Source: Pseudescherichia sp031998825 (GTDB lineage: Bacteria; Pseudomonadota; Gammaproteobacteria; Enterobacterales; Enterobacteriaceae). Taken from it: a stretch of 64,000 bases of DNA. Made by a program: the position numbers and the translations under genes. The stretch lies in contig NZ_DAMACX010000026.1 in the NCBI RefSeq assembly GCF_031998825.1, forward strand, positions 5,166 to 69,165. The letters are read 5' to 3'. The notes under the pieces are model-generated. The model saw only the letters and a program-made list of their open reading frames with translations. It did not search any database and had not been told where the DNA came from. How positions within the stretch are numbered: position 1 is the stretch's first letter; each line of letters starts with the position of its first letter. Positions 19,463 through 27,814 of the stretch are shown one piece after another.

Positions 19463-19512
19463 CCGTCATGGGGTGTCGGGGGTTGGAGGTTCAAATCCTC
19501 TCGTGCCGACCA
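19463..19512 (+). other. 3' fragment of tRNA-Pro(GGG): attachment-site scar
   Basis: Fifty bases from ccgtcatggggtgtcgg to ...cgtgccgacca correspond to nucleotides 27-76 of enterobacterial tRNA-Pro(GGG) (proL): anticodon stem-loop with ggg, variable loop, T-arm (ggaggttcaaatcctct) and 3' acceptor strand with CCA. From memory I see one base difference from E. coli proL. The D-arm and 5' acceptor half are absent, so this is not a functional tRNA. Such 3' halves are the usual identity block left by tyrosine integrases acting on tRNA genes. Confidence 0.85.
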
Positions 19513-19526
19513 AAAAATCCCAGAAG

Positions 19527-19552
19527 AACCAGCCTCTTACGGCTGGTTTTTT
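19527..19552 (+). terminator. Terminator following the tRNA-Pro fragment
   Basis: An 8-bp stem aaccagcc / ggctggtt with loop tcttac, followed by a T-run. It probably came with the tRNA-Pro 3' end as the native proL terminator and now also terminates the AbiTii transcript. Confidence 0.85.
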
Positions 19553-20300
19553 ATTCTCTAAATCTGCCTGGGGTAGCTTTGGGGTAAAATGGGGGTAAAA
19601 CTCCCGTCAAATTACCTCACAGCATAGGGCAGTCCTCGTCCCGTTCCACTGCGTTGATCGGCGCGATTACCGGCCCGGAGGAGCGGCATTTGGGGCGGAG
19701 GAACGATTTGTCATCTGCACTGACAACTCCCTCAGATTTCATTAAGGATGAAGTCCAGAGTACCCATCCAGTCATATTGCTATCACAGAATCAGAACGTC
19801 CCTGTAGCCGTCACTAAAACATCCATGCTCATTGTGGAAGCAGTTAAACACTTTTAGCCCTTCCCGGTTTCCTTCCTCCCAATGAGTGGTGTATGACTTT
19901 GCAGTTATGCGTCAGGGATACCAGGAAGTATCTGAGGCATATTTATACTTGCGGCGTGAACAGTGGTTGTTGGAGTGTCCCCCGGACAGCCCATGATGTG
20001 CAAGGATCGTATTTGTCTGCTATGTCAGGCTAGTCACGCCCTCAGCCCCCAAGCCATACAACAAGCGAAGAAAATTAGTTAGTATGAAACTCTAATCGAG
20101 AAACAGAAGGTCATTTGTTCATGTATAAACAATTATAAATTCTTGGAAACTTTACTTTAGTTTAACTTCAACAATAGAAACATCAGCGGTATAATTTCAA
20201 CGCATACTGAATTACATGTTTAGCATTTATCAAAATGCCTAAAGGTTTTACTATTTATGCCGATAGTCATATATCGATTTAATTTACGTGGATAATATAA
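19553..20300. other. Degenerate non-coding stretch, probable mobile-element remnant
   Basis: No credible gene in about 750 bases. The left end has a G-rich run (ggggtagctttggggtaaaatgggggtaaaa, about 19571-19600) like the sequence between an attachment site and a P4-type integrase gene, but no integrase follows. The middle part (about 19640-20060) is GC-moderate with short interrupted frames. The part before 20300 is AT-rich and should contain the promoter of the next gene. A 67-codon open frame at 19654-19857 matches nothing I know. Confidence 0.55.
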
Positions 20301-21173
20301 ATGAATGTTTTTTATGATATTTCTGAGTATGTATGGGACTTACTTATCGATGGGAAGAAATTGGGAATTTCAATAGGTGAGGAAACAATTAGCGATCTGA
20401 TATTGATCGAGATTGCCAGAAAAAACTATAACTATGTCACTATAAGAAAGACCGCTAAAGATAAAGAAGCAGAAAGCGGCACTGATTGGGAATGGTGGAT
20501 CGGAAGTATTAAAAATGGTTGGGTGCGATATGCTATACAAGCAAAAAAAATGGATTACAATCAATATTCATACAAAACTCTTAAACACGAAGTAGGAAAA
20601 GATAAAAAATTACAATATGAAATCTTGAGAAAACATGCTAAAAATATGAAAGCAATTGCGCTCTATGCTTTTTACAACTACCCAAAACAAACTCAACTTG
20701 ATGAATACTGGAATTGTCAAAAACCAATATCCAAAAAGAAAATGGGAATTACGATTGCCAATCTTGAATTTGTAGCTAGAGCGATCAATATAAAAAGAGG
20801 GAAAAACTTCCCTACGATACATAAATTTAAAACAACATATCCACTATGCTGTTTACTTGAGTGCATTAGTACTTATGAAAAAAAGATCTATAAACCCCAT
20901 GCTTTTCCACAATCGCCAAGTGTGATGACACTTTCATACTCGAACATTTCAACGCTGGATCTAGATTATGAAACAATAGAACAACATAAATTAAACGAGA
21001 AAGATGTTAGTCTAAATCACATACTACAAGGCTATGATGTTTCTAAGTTATTTAATGATGATGAAGTATTCGATAAAGCCAAGGGATATTTATATCCTAA
21101 TAACACTCCTGTACCAAAGCGAATACTAGTTATCGACTTAGAATTGCTTAAAAATACAAAAAAAGAATCATAA
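20301..21173 (+). CDS. DUF6615 family protein, putative PD-(D/E)XK-like nuclease
   Basis: A 290-residue, AT-rich gene. Its N-terminal 90 residues carry the DUF6615 pattern: E37 in a helix (LILIEIARK), then TDWEWW (D62, E64) and RYAIQAKKM (Q80, K82). This spacing of Glu, Asp and Q-x-K is what a PD-(D/E)XK nuclease core would show, so a DNA- or RNA-cleaving role is plausible but inferred. The remaining 200 residues are unrecognised. The gene stands alone, between the attachment-site debris and the convergent ATPase operon. Low GC and island location suggest horizontal acquisition. Confidence 0.65.
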   Translation: MNVFYDISEYVWDLLIDGKKLGISIGEETISDLILIEIARKNYNYVTIRKTAKDKEAESGTDWEWWIGSIKNGWVRYAIQAKKMDYNQYSYKTLKHEVGKDKKLQYEILRKHAKNMKAIALYAFYNYPKQTQLDEYWNCQKPISKKKMGITIANLEFVARAINIKRGKNFPTIHKFKTTYPLCCLLECISTYEKKIYKPHAFPQSPSVMTLSYSNISTLDLDYETIEQHKLNEKDVSLNHILQGYDVSKLFNDDEVFDKAKGYLYPNNTPVPKRILVIDLELLKNTKKES

Positions 21174-21261
21174 CAATTTTGTTTTATAAAAAAACCCTAA
21201 CAGAATCTTTAGCAATATGATATTTATAAAAAATATTATATATGCCGAGCTTTTTGTGACC

Positions 21262-21422
21262 TTAATTTAGGCCCATTGATGGATCTAACAGATAGCTTTG
21301 TTTACCGGCTCCATCAGCGCCACCGAAGTACATCGCCTTGAGCGGCGCAAGCTTCTTATCCGGTCTATGTTCGTCATGCAAGATGTAAGCAGGATTGCCG
21401 TTGATCGCAACCCTGCAAGGTA
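21262..21422 (-). pseudogene. Possible C-terminal gene remnant downstream of the ATPase
   Basis: In the minus strand a frame after the ATPase stop reads CRVAINGNPAYILHDEH...GGADGAGKQSYLLDPSMGLN and then stops at 21262. Its composition looks like genuine protein, unlike the neighbouring frames, but it has no start codon or ribosome site of its own except by reading out of frame through the ATPase tail. I do not recognise the family. It may be the 3' end of a gene deleted when the ATPase operon was joined to this site. Confidence 0.35.
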
Positions 21423-21430
21423 GATAAATA

Positions 21431-24400
21431 TTATGCCAAAGAAGTGAACAGGCCAGAGCTTGCTGTAACGTCTCCCCCAACTTTTTTTGTAAAATCGCGC
21501 AACCAAACCAGCTCGTCTTTAATAGAAGAGAGCAGTTCGTTCTCAATAATATCATCTACTGTCGTGATATTTTTGATAAAACCATCGCTAGTAAGTTCAT
21601 GCTGCTTCGCAAGTTTGGCTTTTTTATTTTCGAACTCTTCGGCTTTCTCTTTAACCCTCTCGCTCAATTTATCTTTTATAGAATCGTAGCTTTTAATTTG
21701 CTGCGTCGCCGTTTCAACCGTGCGAGAGGTGCTGGCAGGATTTCTGATAAGGTTCAGCAAGACATCCAGATCGGTATTTTGGCTCAGTATGATCTGTTGT
21801 GAAGGCACCAGCCCTGTATTCGCAGCTAAAAGAGCTAAATAGCATGCATTATCTTTATTATTTTCAATAAGGACAGATTGTAACCTCTCCGATAACCCAG
21901 AGTTTGTAAAATACTCCGGCTCTAAGAAAGAGGGCCGCATTTTCCAAAAGGGAAGAGAAAAAGCCTTTTCTATCCTTCCGTAATTAAATTTCCCAATCGA
22001 CGGATTGCACAACAAATCATCATGATATTTTGTTGCTACAGATAGCTCATTAAAGAGCTCCTCACTGAGGTTTTCATTTCGGCATAGCTTATATTTGACG
22101 CGCTCCTCACGGTCACCCGACGTTCCGTAATAACTTCTCGAATATAACGTCCTCTGTGCATTTTGCGAAATATTAGGATTACTCGCCAGAGCTTCATCAA
22201 TTTTGACTCGATTAATTGCCAGTAACATATCGCATATAATTTCCCCCACCGCAGGATTCTGCGCCATAAACGCCAGCACATCGGTATTTTTATGTTGCAC
22301 CGCCATCAACTGCACTTCCTCGCAGAGCGCCGCGTTCTGTACCAGTCTTTGCTGGGTTGCCTTCAAGCCATTCTCATACAGGTAAACCTGCACTGCCGGT
22401 ACTAGCGCGGAATTGATGGCCAGCGCGTCACGCACCGCGGGGTTACCTTCACTGGCGAGAATTTGCTGAGTTTCCGCCGTTAATATTGGATTCACCGCCA
22501 GGGTCGCCAGCGCCGCTTCATTCGTGACTTTTTGGGCAAACCGACGCTGCACTAGCGCGGAGAGGTGGCGTCGTTCAGCTAGCGCCAGTAAAGCGTGGAC
22601 ATCACCTTTGTCGATCTGTACCAGCAGTGCGCTGTCATCATTACCGCCACTACTCTCCTGTGCCGGCTCGTCGGGTTGTTTTTGCGCCTCTTCAAGGGCA
22701 TCCACGACCGCCGTGTCGTGGTCCTGCGCCAGCTGGTGTTTTACCTCTTCGGTCAGGGCCGGATTGTTTGCCAATGCAATGCGCACCACAGATTTTTTAT
22801 CGTTAAGCAACACCTCCTGCTGCGCAGCGGTAAGCGCCGGGTTAAGCGCCACAGCGGCTCGCAGCGCATCATTCTGCTCATACAGGAACTCTTCACGCTG
22901 CGCTTCCGGGCAGTTGGCGTGGCGTAACACTGCCTGTTGCAACGCACTATTTTTACGGGATAACAGCGCATCCAGCACACTATCCACGCAGTGCGCTTTC
23001 TCTGCCAGCTGCAGTAGGATCTCATCGTTCAGCTTGTTCTTCTGAATCAGCGACAGCAGCAGGTTGGTCGGCGCGTTATGGTGCACACAGGCCAGCGCCA
23101 GCGACGTTTCATCCTTAACGTCACCGGTTTCTGCCGGGGCGATACACGCCGACAGAATACGTGCAGTGCAATACGGGTTGCTGTACACCGCATGGCGAAT
23201 TGCCGGGTAGCTGTCTTGTGCCAGTTTTTCGAGCAGGTCTTCGCTGCACTCCTCTGCCTCCGCTACCCGCAAACGCTCGTGCGGATTGGTATCATCTGCC
23301 AGCGTGATCATCTGTGCCAGGCTGATCCCATCGATATGCGACGCTGCTTTGAGCTTCATTTTCTCGAACTGTGCTTCGTACTTACCCACCTGGTCACGCA
23401 GGGTATCGCGCAGCGGAACCGTGCGCTCCAGCGCCCGACACAGACGAGAGTAATCAATATTTACCCCGGCCAGGAACGCGCTCTCGCGAGCATCGTTCAC
23501 TGCATTTTGAATATCTGCCCCGGCAAAGTTACGGCACAGCACCGCCAGTTGCTGCTTCTGTTCTGCCGAGAAAGCCTGCCAGGCCGCTTTCAGGTGGATG
23601 CTGAGAATGGCTTTGCGCTCAGCAAGATAAGGGAATCCGACATAAAAGACATCGTCGAAACGCCCTTTACGCAACAGCTCAGGCGGCAGCGCAGTGACGT
23701 TATTGGCCGTCGCTACCACAAATACCGCGCTGGTTTTCTCCTGCATCCAGGTAAGGAAATAACCCAGTAGTCTGGACGTAACCTCTGAGGCGTTAGAAGA
23801 ACCAATCCCGACGAACGCTTTTTCCAGCTCATCTACCCACAGCACGCAGGGGCTGATGGCCTCTGCCATTGCCAGCGCCCGACGCATGTTGTGCTCACTC
23901 TCTCCGACATATTTGCCCAGCAGGGAGCCAATATCCAGACGCAGCAGCGGTAACCCAAACAGGTTGGCGACCGCCTTGGCGGTGAGAGATTTGCCGCAGC
24001 CCGGCATCCCTGCCACCAGCACCCCTTTTGGTGCCTGCAATCCAGCCTCCTCCGCTTCCGGCAAGCGCTGCAAAATGGCGGCTTTACGCTCTAGCCATTT
24101 TTTCAAGTTCTCCAACCCGCCAATGTCCGTCAGGTTCTCGCGCACTTTGACCATTTCCAGCACGCCGCTTTTACCGATGATCTGCTCTTTTTCCTGCAGC
24201 AGCGTGGCGAGCGCTTTTTCATCTAGCTCGCCGTATTTTTCCAGGGCGACAGACAAAGACTGGTTAATCTGGCTGGCAGTCAAGCCGGTCAGGGTGATGC
24301 TGATCCTGTTAAGCAGCGCGTCAGATACGATCAACTCGCGCTCAAGGGCGAACTGCTCCGCCTGCTGGCGAATGGCCTCGCGGCGCGGAAGCGGTAACTC

Positions 24401-24841
24401 CACGAGAGTAATCAGCGGCTCAATCAATGAAGGAATGTCTACGCGATCATCAACGCAGATCACGCAGCACTCACCGCTGTGGTGACGGCGGATACGCAAG
24501 AGTAGCTGCTGTAGACGCGCCGCTACCATCGGTGAAGAGTCCAGCACGGTTCTGATATTGCGGAACACGAGAATAGTGTTTTCGAGGTCATCATCCAGCA
24601 GCCCGGCCAGCATCCGATCGGCCTGCGGCGGCATCTCGAGGCTGGAAGCCACCAGCGGGTATCGATCGGTAAAATCCACCCAGCCCCAGGCCAGGTTCCA
24701 TTCCCGCAGCCGGAAATCAGTCTCTTTGGCAACCGTGCTTAACAACGTATCAATGCGATCATCTTCGCCGCTATGCAGATAAAACCCCGCATGTCCGGCG
24801 CGGATCCAGGTCACTATCCGGGTTGTTAATAAACTGTCCAT
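21431..24841 (-). CDS. Ycf46-like AAA+ ATPase with C-terminal LRV/HEAT-type repeats
   Basis: A 1136-residue protein. Residues 1-225 resemble the degenerate first ATPase domain of Ycf46-type proteins (FYLHSGEDDRIDTLL, LREWNLAWGW). The active AAA+ module follows (about 235-470): Walker A GMPGCGKS (278-285), Walker B CVLWVDE (332-338), sensor 1 VATAN and an arginine-finger segment LLRKGRFD. From about 480 to 1010 come many units like NPALTAAQQEVLLNDKKSVVRIALANNPALTEE, typical of leucine-rich-variant or HEAT-like repeats. A charged coiled-coil stretch (about 1050-1085) ends the protein. The start ATG follows a GGAGAGAAG ribosome site 9 bases after the upstream gene stop, indicating tight coupling. 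The ATPase plus repeat scaffold suggests a sensor or remodeller acting with the membrane partner (inference). Confidence 0.8.
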   Translation of the reverse strand: MDSLLTTRIVTWIRAGHAGFYLHSGEDDRIDTLLSTVAKETDFRLREWNLAWGWVDFTDRYPLVASSLEMPPQADRMLAGLLDDDLENTILVFRNIRTVLDSSPMVAARLQQLLLRIRRHHSGECCVICVDDRVDIPSLIEPLITLVELPLPRREAIRQQAEQFALERELIVSDALLNRISITLTGLTASQINQSLSVALEKYGELDEKALATLLQEKEQIIGKSGVLEMVKVRENLTDIGGLENLKKWLERKAAILQRLPEAEEAGLQAPKGVLVAGMPGCGKSLTAKAVANLFGLPLLRLDIGSLLGKYVGESEHNMRRALAMAEAISPCVLWVDELEKAFVGIGSSNASEVTSRLLGYFLTWMQEKTSAVFVVATANNVTALPPELLRKGRFDDVFYVGFPYLAERKAILSIHLKAAWQAFSAEQKQQLAVLCRNFAGADIQNAVNDARESAFLAGVNIDYSRLCRALERTVPLRDTLRDQVGKYEAQFEKMKLKAASHIDGISLAQMITLADDTNPHERLRVAEAEECSEDLLEKLAQDSYPAIRHAVYSNPYCTARILSACIAPAETGDVKDETSLALACVHHNAPTNLLLSLIQKNKLNDEILLQLAEKAHCVDSVLDALLSRKNSALQQAVLRHANCPEAQREEFLYEQNDALRAAVALNPALTAAQQEVLLNDKKSVVRIALANNPALTEEVKHQLAQDHDTAVVDALEEAQKQPDEPAQESSGGNDDSALLVQIDKGDVHALLALAERRHLSALVQRRFAQKVTNEAALATLAVNPILTAETQQILASEGNPAVRDALAINSALVPAVQVYLYENGLKATQQRLVQNAALCEEVQLMAVQHKNTDVLAFMAQNPAVGEIICDMLLAINRVKIDEALASNPNISQNAQRTLYSRSYYGTSGDREERVKYKLCRNENLSEELFNELSVATKYHDDLLCNPSIGKFNYGRIEKAFSLPFWKMRPSFLEPEYFTNSGLSERLQSVLIENNKDNACYLALLAANTGLVPSQQIILSQNTDLDVLLNLIRNPASTSRTVETATQQIKSYDSIKDKLSERVKEKAEEFENKKAKLAKQHELTSDGFIKNITTVDDIIENELLSSIKDELVWLRDFTKKVGGDVTASSGLFTSLA

Positions 24842-24851
24842 CTTCTCTCCA

Positions 24852-26441
24852 TTACCAAAAAGAACTTAAGAAACTGCCCACGGAACTAACAATGTTCGAA
24901 GCACTCCGACCAATAGCAGACGCGGTATCCGCAATCACAGAGACCGCCGCTTTAGCGACCGATTTCCCCGCTTTGTAGACTTTGTCAGCCACCGTACTGC
25001 CCAGCATACCGCCGATTACGCCACCCGCCAGGCCACCCACAAAGATGCCCACAGGACCGAAAACGGTGCCCATTGCCGCCCCCATCCCGACGCCTGTTTC
25101 TGCCCCCACAATGCCTGCTACGGTGGTGACAGTGGTATTGGTAACGCGATCCAACGCCTCTTCTTTAGAGATATGGCCTTTTGCCAGATCGTAGAGGTTT
25201 TTCAGGTTATCCACGGCTACCGAACCGATTATCGCAATGCGTCCGGCCGGGGTATTTTTCATCACGTTACCCAAAAAGCCCCGGCGAGATGCCACCAGCA
25301 GCGCGCCCGAAGTGGCCACAGTCAGCATGCTGTAGCCTGCGGTCTTGAGGGAGTCTTCGACAAATTCCTGCATATCTTCTCCCGCCGACGCATTTTCGTT
25401 GCCGGCGAGGCTGTTCCACAAACGACGGGCCAGAATACGCCCGCCCTGGAAACAGACCCCAAGGCCGGCCGCCACCAGCGCGGTTTTACCGATCTGTTTG
25501 CCCACAGTGACGGCATCCGCGTTACGCCAGTCCACCTCACTGATTTGCTGCTCTTTATGGGCCTTCTCGCGCTGGCGAACCGCCTCTTCTTTCGATAACG
25601 GAGTGGACTCAACGCCGTCATAATCAATGGTTTCCACTGCTTTACGCTGCATGTCCGCTGAGTGCCCTTCCGGCACCAATGACCCCTGGCCGCGATAGTC
25701 GCCGTGCTCGAACAATTTTTCCGTGCTGCCCGCATCCGCACCATATTTCGCCTGGTAGCGGCGAACGACTTTGCCACTGCCGTCTTTGATCTGGATATCT
25801 ACAGAGTTTTTGCCAAACGCCTTACCGGGTTTCACTACCAGTTCTGCCCGCGCCGAAGAGCCAGCCGCCTTCGCGTTAATATTAAAGGTGTTGACGTGGT
25901 GCACCTCGGCGATAAACCCATCGAGATTACGCGCCATGCTGATCTGCCCGTCGTTGCGAGTGATGATGTCACGCATCAGATCATTGGCGCGAGTCAGGGC
26001 GTTATCAATCGATTGAGCATATTCCCCGGTACTGAGTGCGCCATGACGCTGGGCCGAGTACTGCATCTCTTTGCCCAGCCAATTATCACGGCTTTTTCCC
26101 TTCTGCCTCGCAGCGTTCAGGGATGCTTTCAATTCTTGCTGGCGTGTTACGGTTTCAACGATTTCGCCCGCGTCTTGGGTAAGCGCATCGTCATTCGGCC
26201 ACAGCTCCGCATGCTGGCGAAACTGCTTTTGCAACCAGATAAGCGGGTCGGCATCCGACGAATGGCTTGCCTGCTGCGTAAACTGCTGCAGCAGTTGTGT
26301 TGTCGCCTGCGGATCGCCACCCGCATCGCGCCAGGCCACATACATATCATCCACCAACTGTTCCTGATGATCTTCATCAATAAGATCTAGCGGAGCAGGC
26401 ACCGTACGAGGTTGTTCACTAATCACGTCATTTGCAGCCAT
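24852..26441 (-). CDS. Glycine-zipper membrane protein with possible nuclease core
   Basis: A 529-residue protein not assignable to a named family. Residues 1-170 are helical and charged. Residues 175-260 contain GFIAEVHHVN (E179), KNSVDIQIKD (D215) and RRYQAKYG (Q230, K232), an E...D...QxK arrangement compatible with a PD-(D/E)XK fold. Hydrophobic segments occur at about 318-335 and 370-385. A strong glycine zipper (about 442-482, GAAMGTVFGPVGIFVGGLAG) is typical of membrane-inserting or pore-forming proteins. No signal peptide is seen. It is the middle gene of a three-gene operon, 17 bases after the WYL regulator and 10 before the ATPase. A membrane-perforating or DNA-cutting effector licensed by the ATPase is one hypothesis. 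Confidence 0.6.
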   Translation of the reverse strand: MAANDVISEQPRTVPAPLDLIDEDHQEQLVDDMYVAWRDAGGDPQATTQLLQQFTQQASHSSDADPLIWLQKQFRQHAELWPNDDALTQDAGEIVETVTRQQELKASLNAARQKGKSRDNWLGKEMQYSAQRHGALSTGEYAQSIDNALTRANDLMRDIITRNDGQISMARNLDGFIAEVHHVNTFNINAKAAGSSARAELVVKPGKAFGKNSVDIQIKDGSGKVVRRYQAKYGADAGSTEKLFEHGDYRGQGSLVPEGHSADMQRKAVETIDYDGVESTPLSKEEAVRQREKAHKEQQISEVDWRNADAVTVGKQIGKTALVAAGLGVCFQGGRILARRLWNSLAGNENASAGEDMQEFVEDSLKTAGYSMLTVATSGALLVASRRGFLGNVMKNTPAGRIAIIGSVAVDNLKNLYDLAKGHISKEEALDRVTNTTVTTVAGIVGAETGVGMGAAMGTVFGPVGIFVGGLAGGVIGGMLGSTVADKVYKAGKSVAKAAVSVIADTASAIGRSASNIVSSVGSFLSSFW

Positions 26442-26458
26442 GTGTAAAATTCCTTATT

Positions 26459-27424
26459 TCAATTTTTATCTGGCGATGAGAAAACAGTCAGCGCGTCGGC
26501 CAACTGCGTCAGTAGGGTCGCGTGCAATGATTCGGGAGAGAGAATGGTCAGATTGGGCAGCCAGTAGCGTACCCAAGGTAATAGCTGGCGTTCATCGGCA
26601 ATTTTGCAGGTGATCTCCAGACTACCGTCACTATTTTGCGTGTTGATAACCTGGCTTGGCAGCACGCCACGCCGTAGGAAATAGCCTGCCACAGAGGCAT
26701 TCACATGGAGGCGTACCGGGAATTTGTTGAGGCTGAACCAAACATCATCTTCTTCGTCGATGCACTGCTCAATGCGACCCTCCCGCACAAAAGTTTCTTC
26801 ACACAGTTCGAGCCATTTCATGCCGCTAAGCAGAAAACCCTTAAGGTTTTCCTGTTCCATGGCCGCCAGGTACCAGACATTTTTCACGTTCACCAGACGG
26901 TAGGGTTCAACAACGCGCAGTTTCCCTTTATAGAAAAAATTGCATTTGCGGTGTTCGGCAATGGCCTTGCGGAGTTGACTGAAATGGCGGGAAAGAGCAT
27001 TTTCACTCTCGTGTTCTGCTGCGGGGTATTTAATCGAGAATTGAGGAATACCTTCTGTTTGTAATAGCGTCGACCAGAATGCTGGTTTTTGTCCGGCAAA
27101 GAGTGGCGAGACGCCCGCCATATCCAATAACTGGCGAATGTCACGGGTTCGCAGCGCCTGATAATATTGAGGAGCAAGGCAGTAACTGTCACCGCTGATA
27201 TGTTCAATTATTGCACTCAGGCGGCGAAGGTCGCGGAAGATGGTGCGCCCGGAAACATTAAATGTCTCGGCTAATTGTTGTCGGGTCACCTGCTCCTGCT
27301 GGTGAAACAGAATGATTGTTTCCGCCAGGCGGTGCGCCAGCTTTTCATATGCTCCGGTTGTTTTACCCACATCGAATCCCTCATTCGCAGAAAATAACCA
27401 CAGTTTAATGGCAGCGAATGACAC
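26459..27424 (-). CDS. HTH-WYL transcriptional regulator
   Basis: A 321-residue protein with an N-terminal winged helix-turn-helix (about 25-80: QQEQVTRQQLAETFNVSGRTIFRDLRRL) and a WYL domain (about 140-225: RKCNFFYKGKLRVVEPYRLVNVKNVWYLAAM). The C-terminal WCX-like extension follows. WYL proteins sense nucleic acids or nucleotides and often regulate phage-defence islands (for example BrxR/CapW). It is the first gene of the minus-strand operon; the next gene begins 17 bases after its stop. An autoregulatory operator in the AT-rich region beyond 27424 is expected but I could not define one. Confidence 0.85.
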   Translation of the reverse strand: MSFAAIKLWLFSANEGFDVGKTTGAYEKLAHRLAETIILFHQQEQVTRQQLAETFNVSGRTIFRDLRRLSAIIEHISGDSYCLAPQYYQALRTRDIRQLLDMAGVSPLFAGQKPAFWSTLLQTEGIPQFSIKYPAAEHESENALSRHFSQLRKAIAEHRKCNFFYKGKLRVVEPYRLVNVKNVWYLAAMEQENLKGFLLSGMKWLELCEETFVREGRIEQCIDEEDDVWFSLNKFPVRLHVNASVAGYFLRRGVLPSQVINTQNSDGSLEITCKIADERQLLPWVRYWLPNLTILSPESLHATLLTQLADALTVFSSPDKN

Positions 27425-27814
27425 TTTATGTCAGTGAGCGCGAGATAAAAAACATATTTTTATATTATGCGGCACTAGGCAAAACTTAAGTGAAATTATT
27501 TTCGCATTATTGTTTTTATCTAGAATATTACAAGTCGCTGCATTTCATTAATGTCACCAACCTTGCTTGTCTTAACCCTGAATAGAAGATCATTTAAGGC
27601 AAAAAATTGCCCTATGCAAGACTCGTCGAGTCTCTTCCAGGCTACTCATCAACAGTGAAAATGCTGCCCGCAATATCCGCATCAATGCGGTATGTCCTGG
27701 CTAATCTTAACTCCGATGGCTGAAGAGATTGCCGATATCGTGCTGTGGTTCCCAAACGCAAAAAAGGCCGTGCGAATGCACGGCCCTGATACGGGTTGAC
27801 GCTAACAGGCACGA
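27425..27814. other. Intergenic region between the WYL operon and the invasin gene
   Basis: 390 bases without a supported gene. The left half (about 27425-27560) is AT-rich and should carry the promoter of the WYL operon. The right end holds the invasin terminator. A 62-codon minus-strand frame here (27642-27830) overlaps the terminator and the invasin stop and is not convincing. Confidence 0.6.
27760..27785 (-). terminator. Rho-independent terminator of the invasin gene
   Basis: The hairpin ggccgtgc / gcacggcc (27766-27785) is followed on the minus strand by a T-run (read as aaaaaa at 27760-27765 on the plus strand), 30 bases after the invasin stop codon. Confidence 0.9.

Noticed and set aside
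19654..19857. 67-codon open frame downstream of the attachment scar
   Set aside because: No ribosome site, no recognisable motif and degenerate surroundings.
22524..24485. Long plus-strand open frames over the ATPase gene
   Set aside because: They are rich in Ser/Arg and lie antisense to a clear AAA+ protein.
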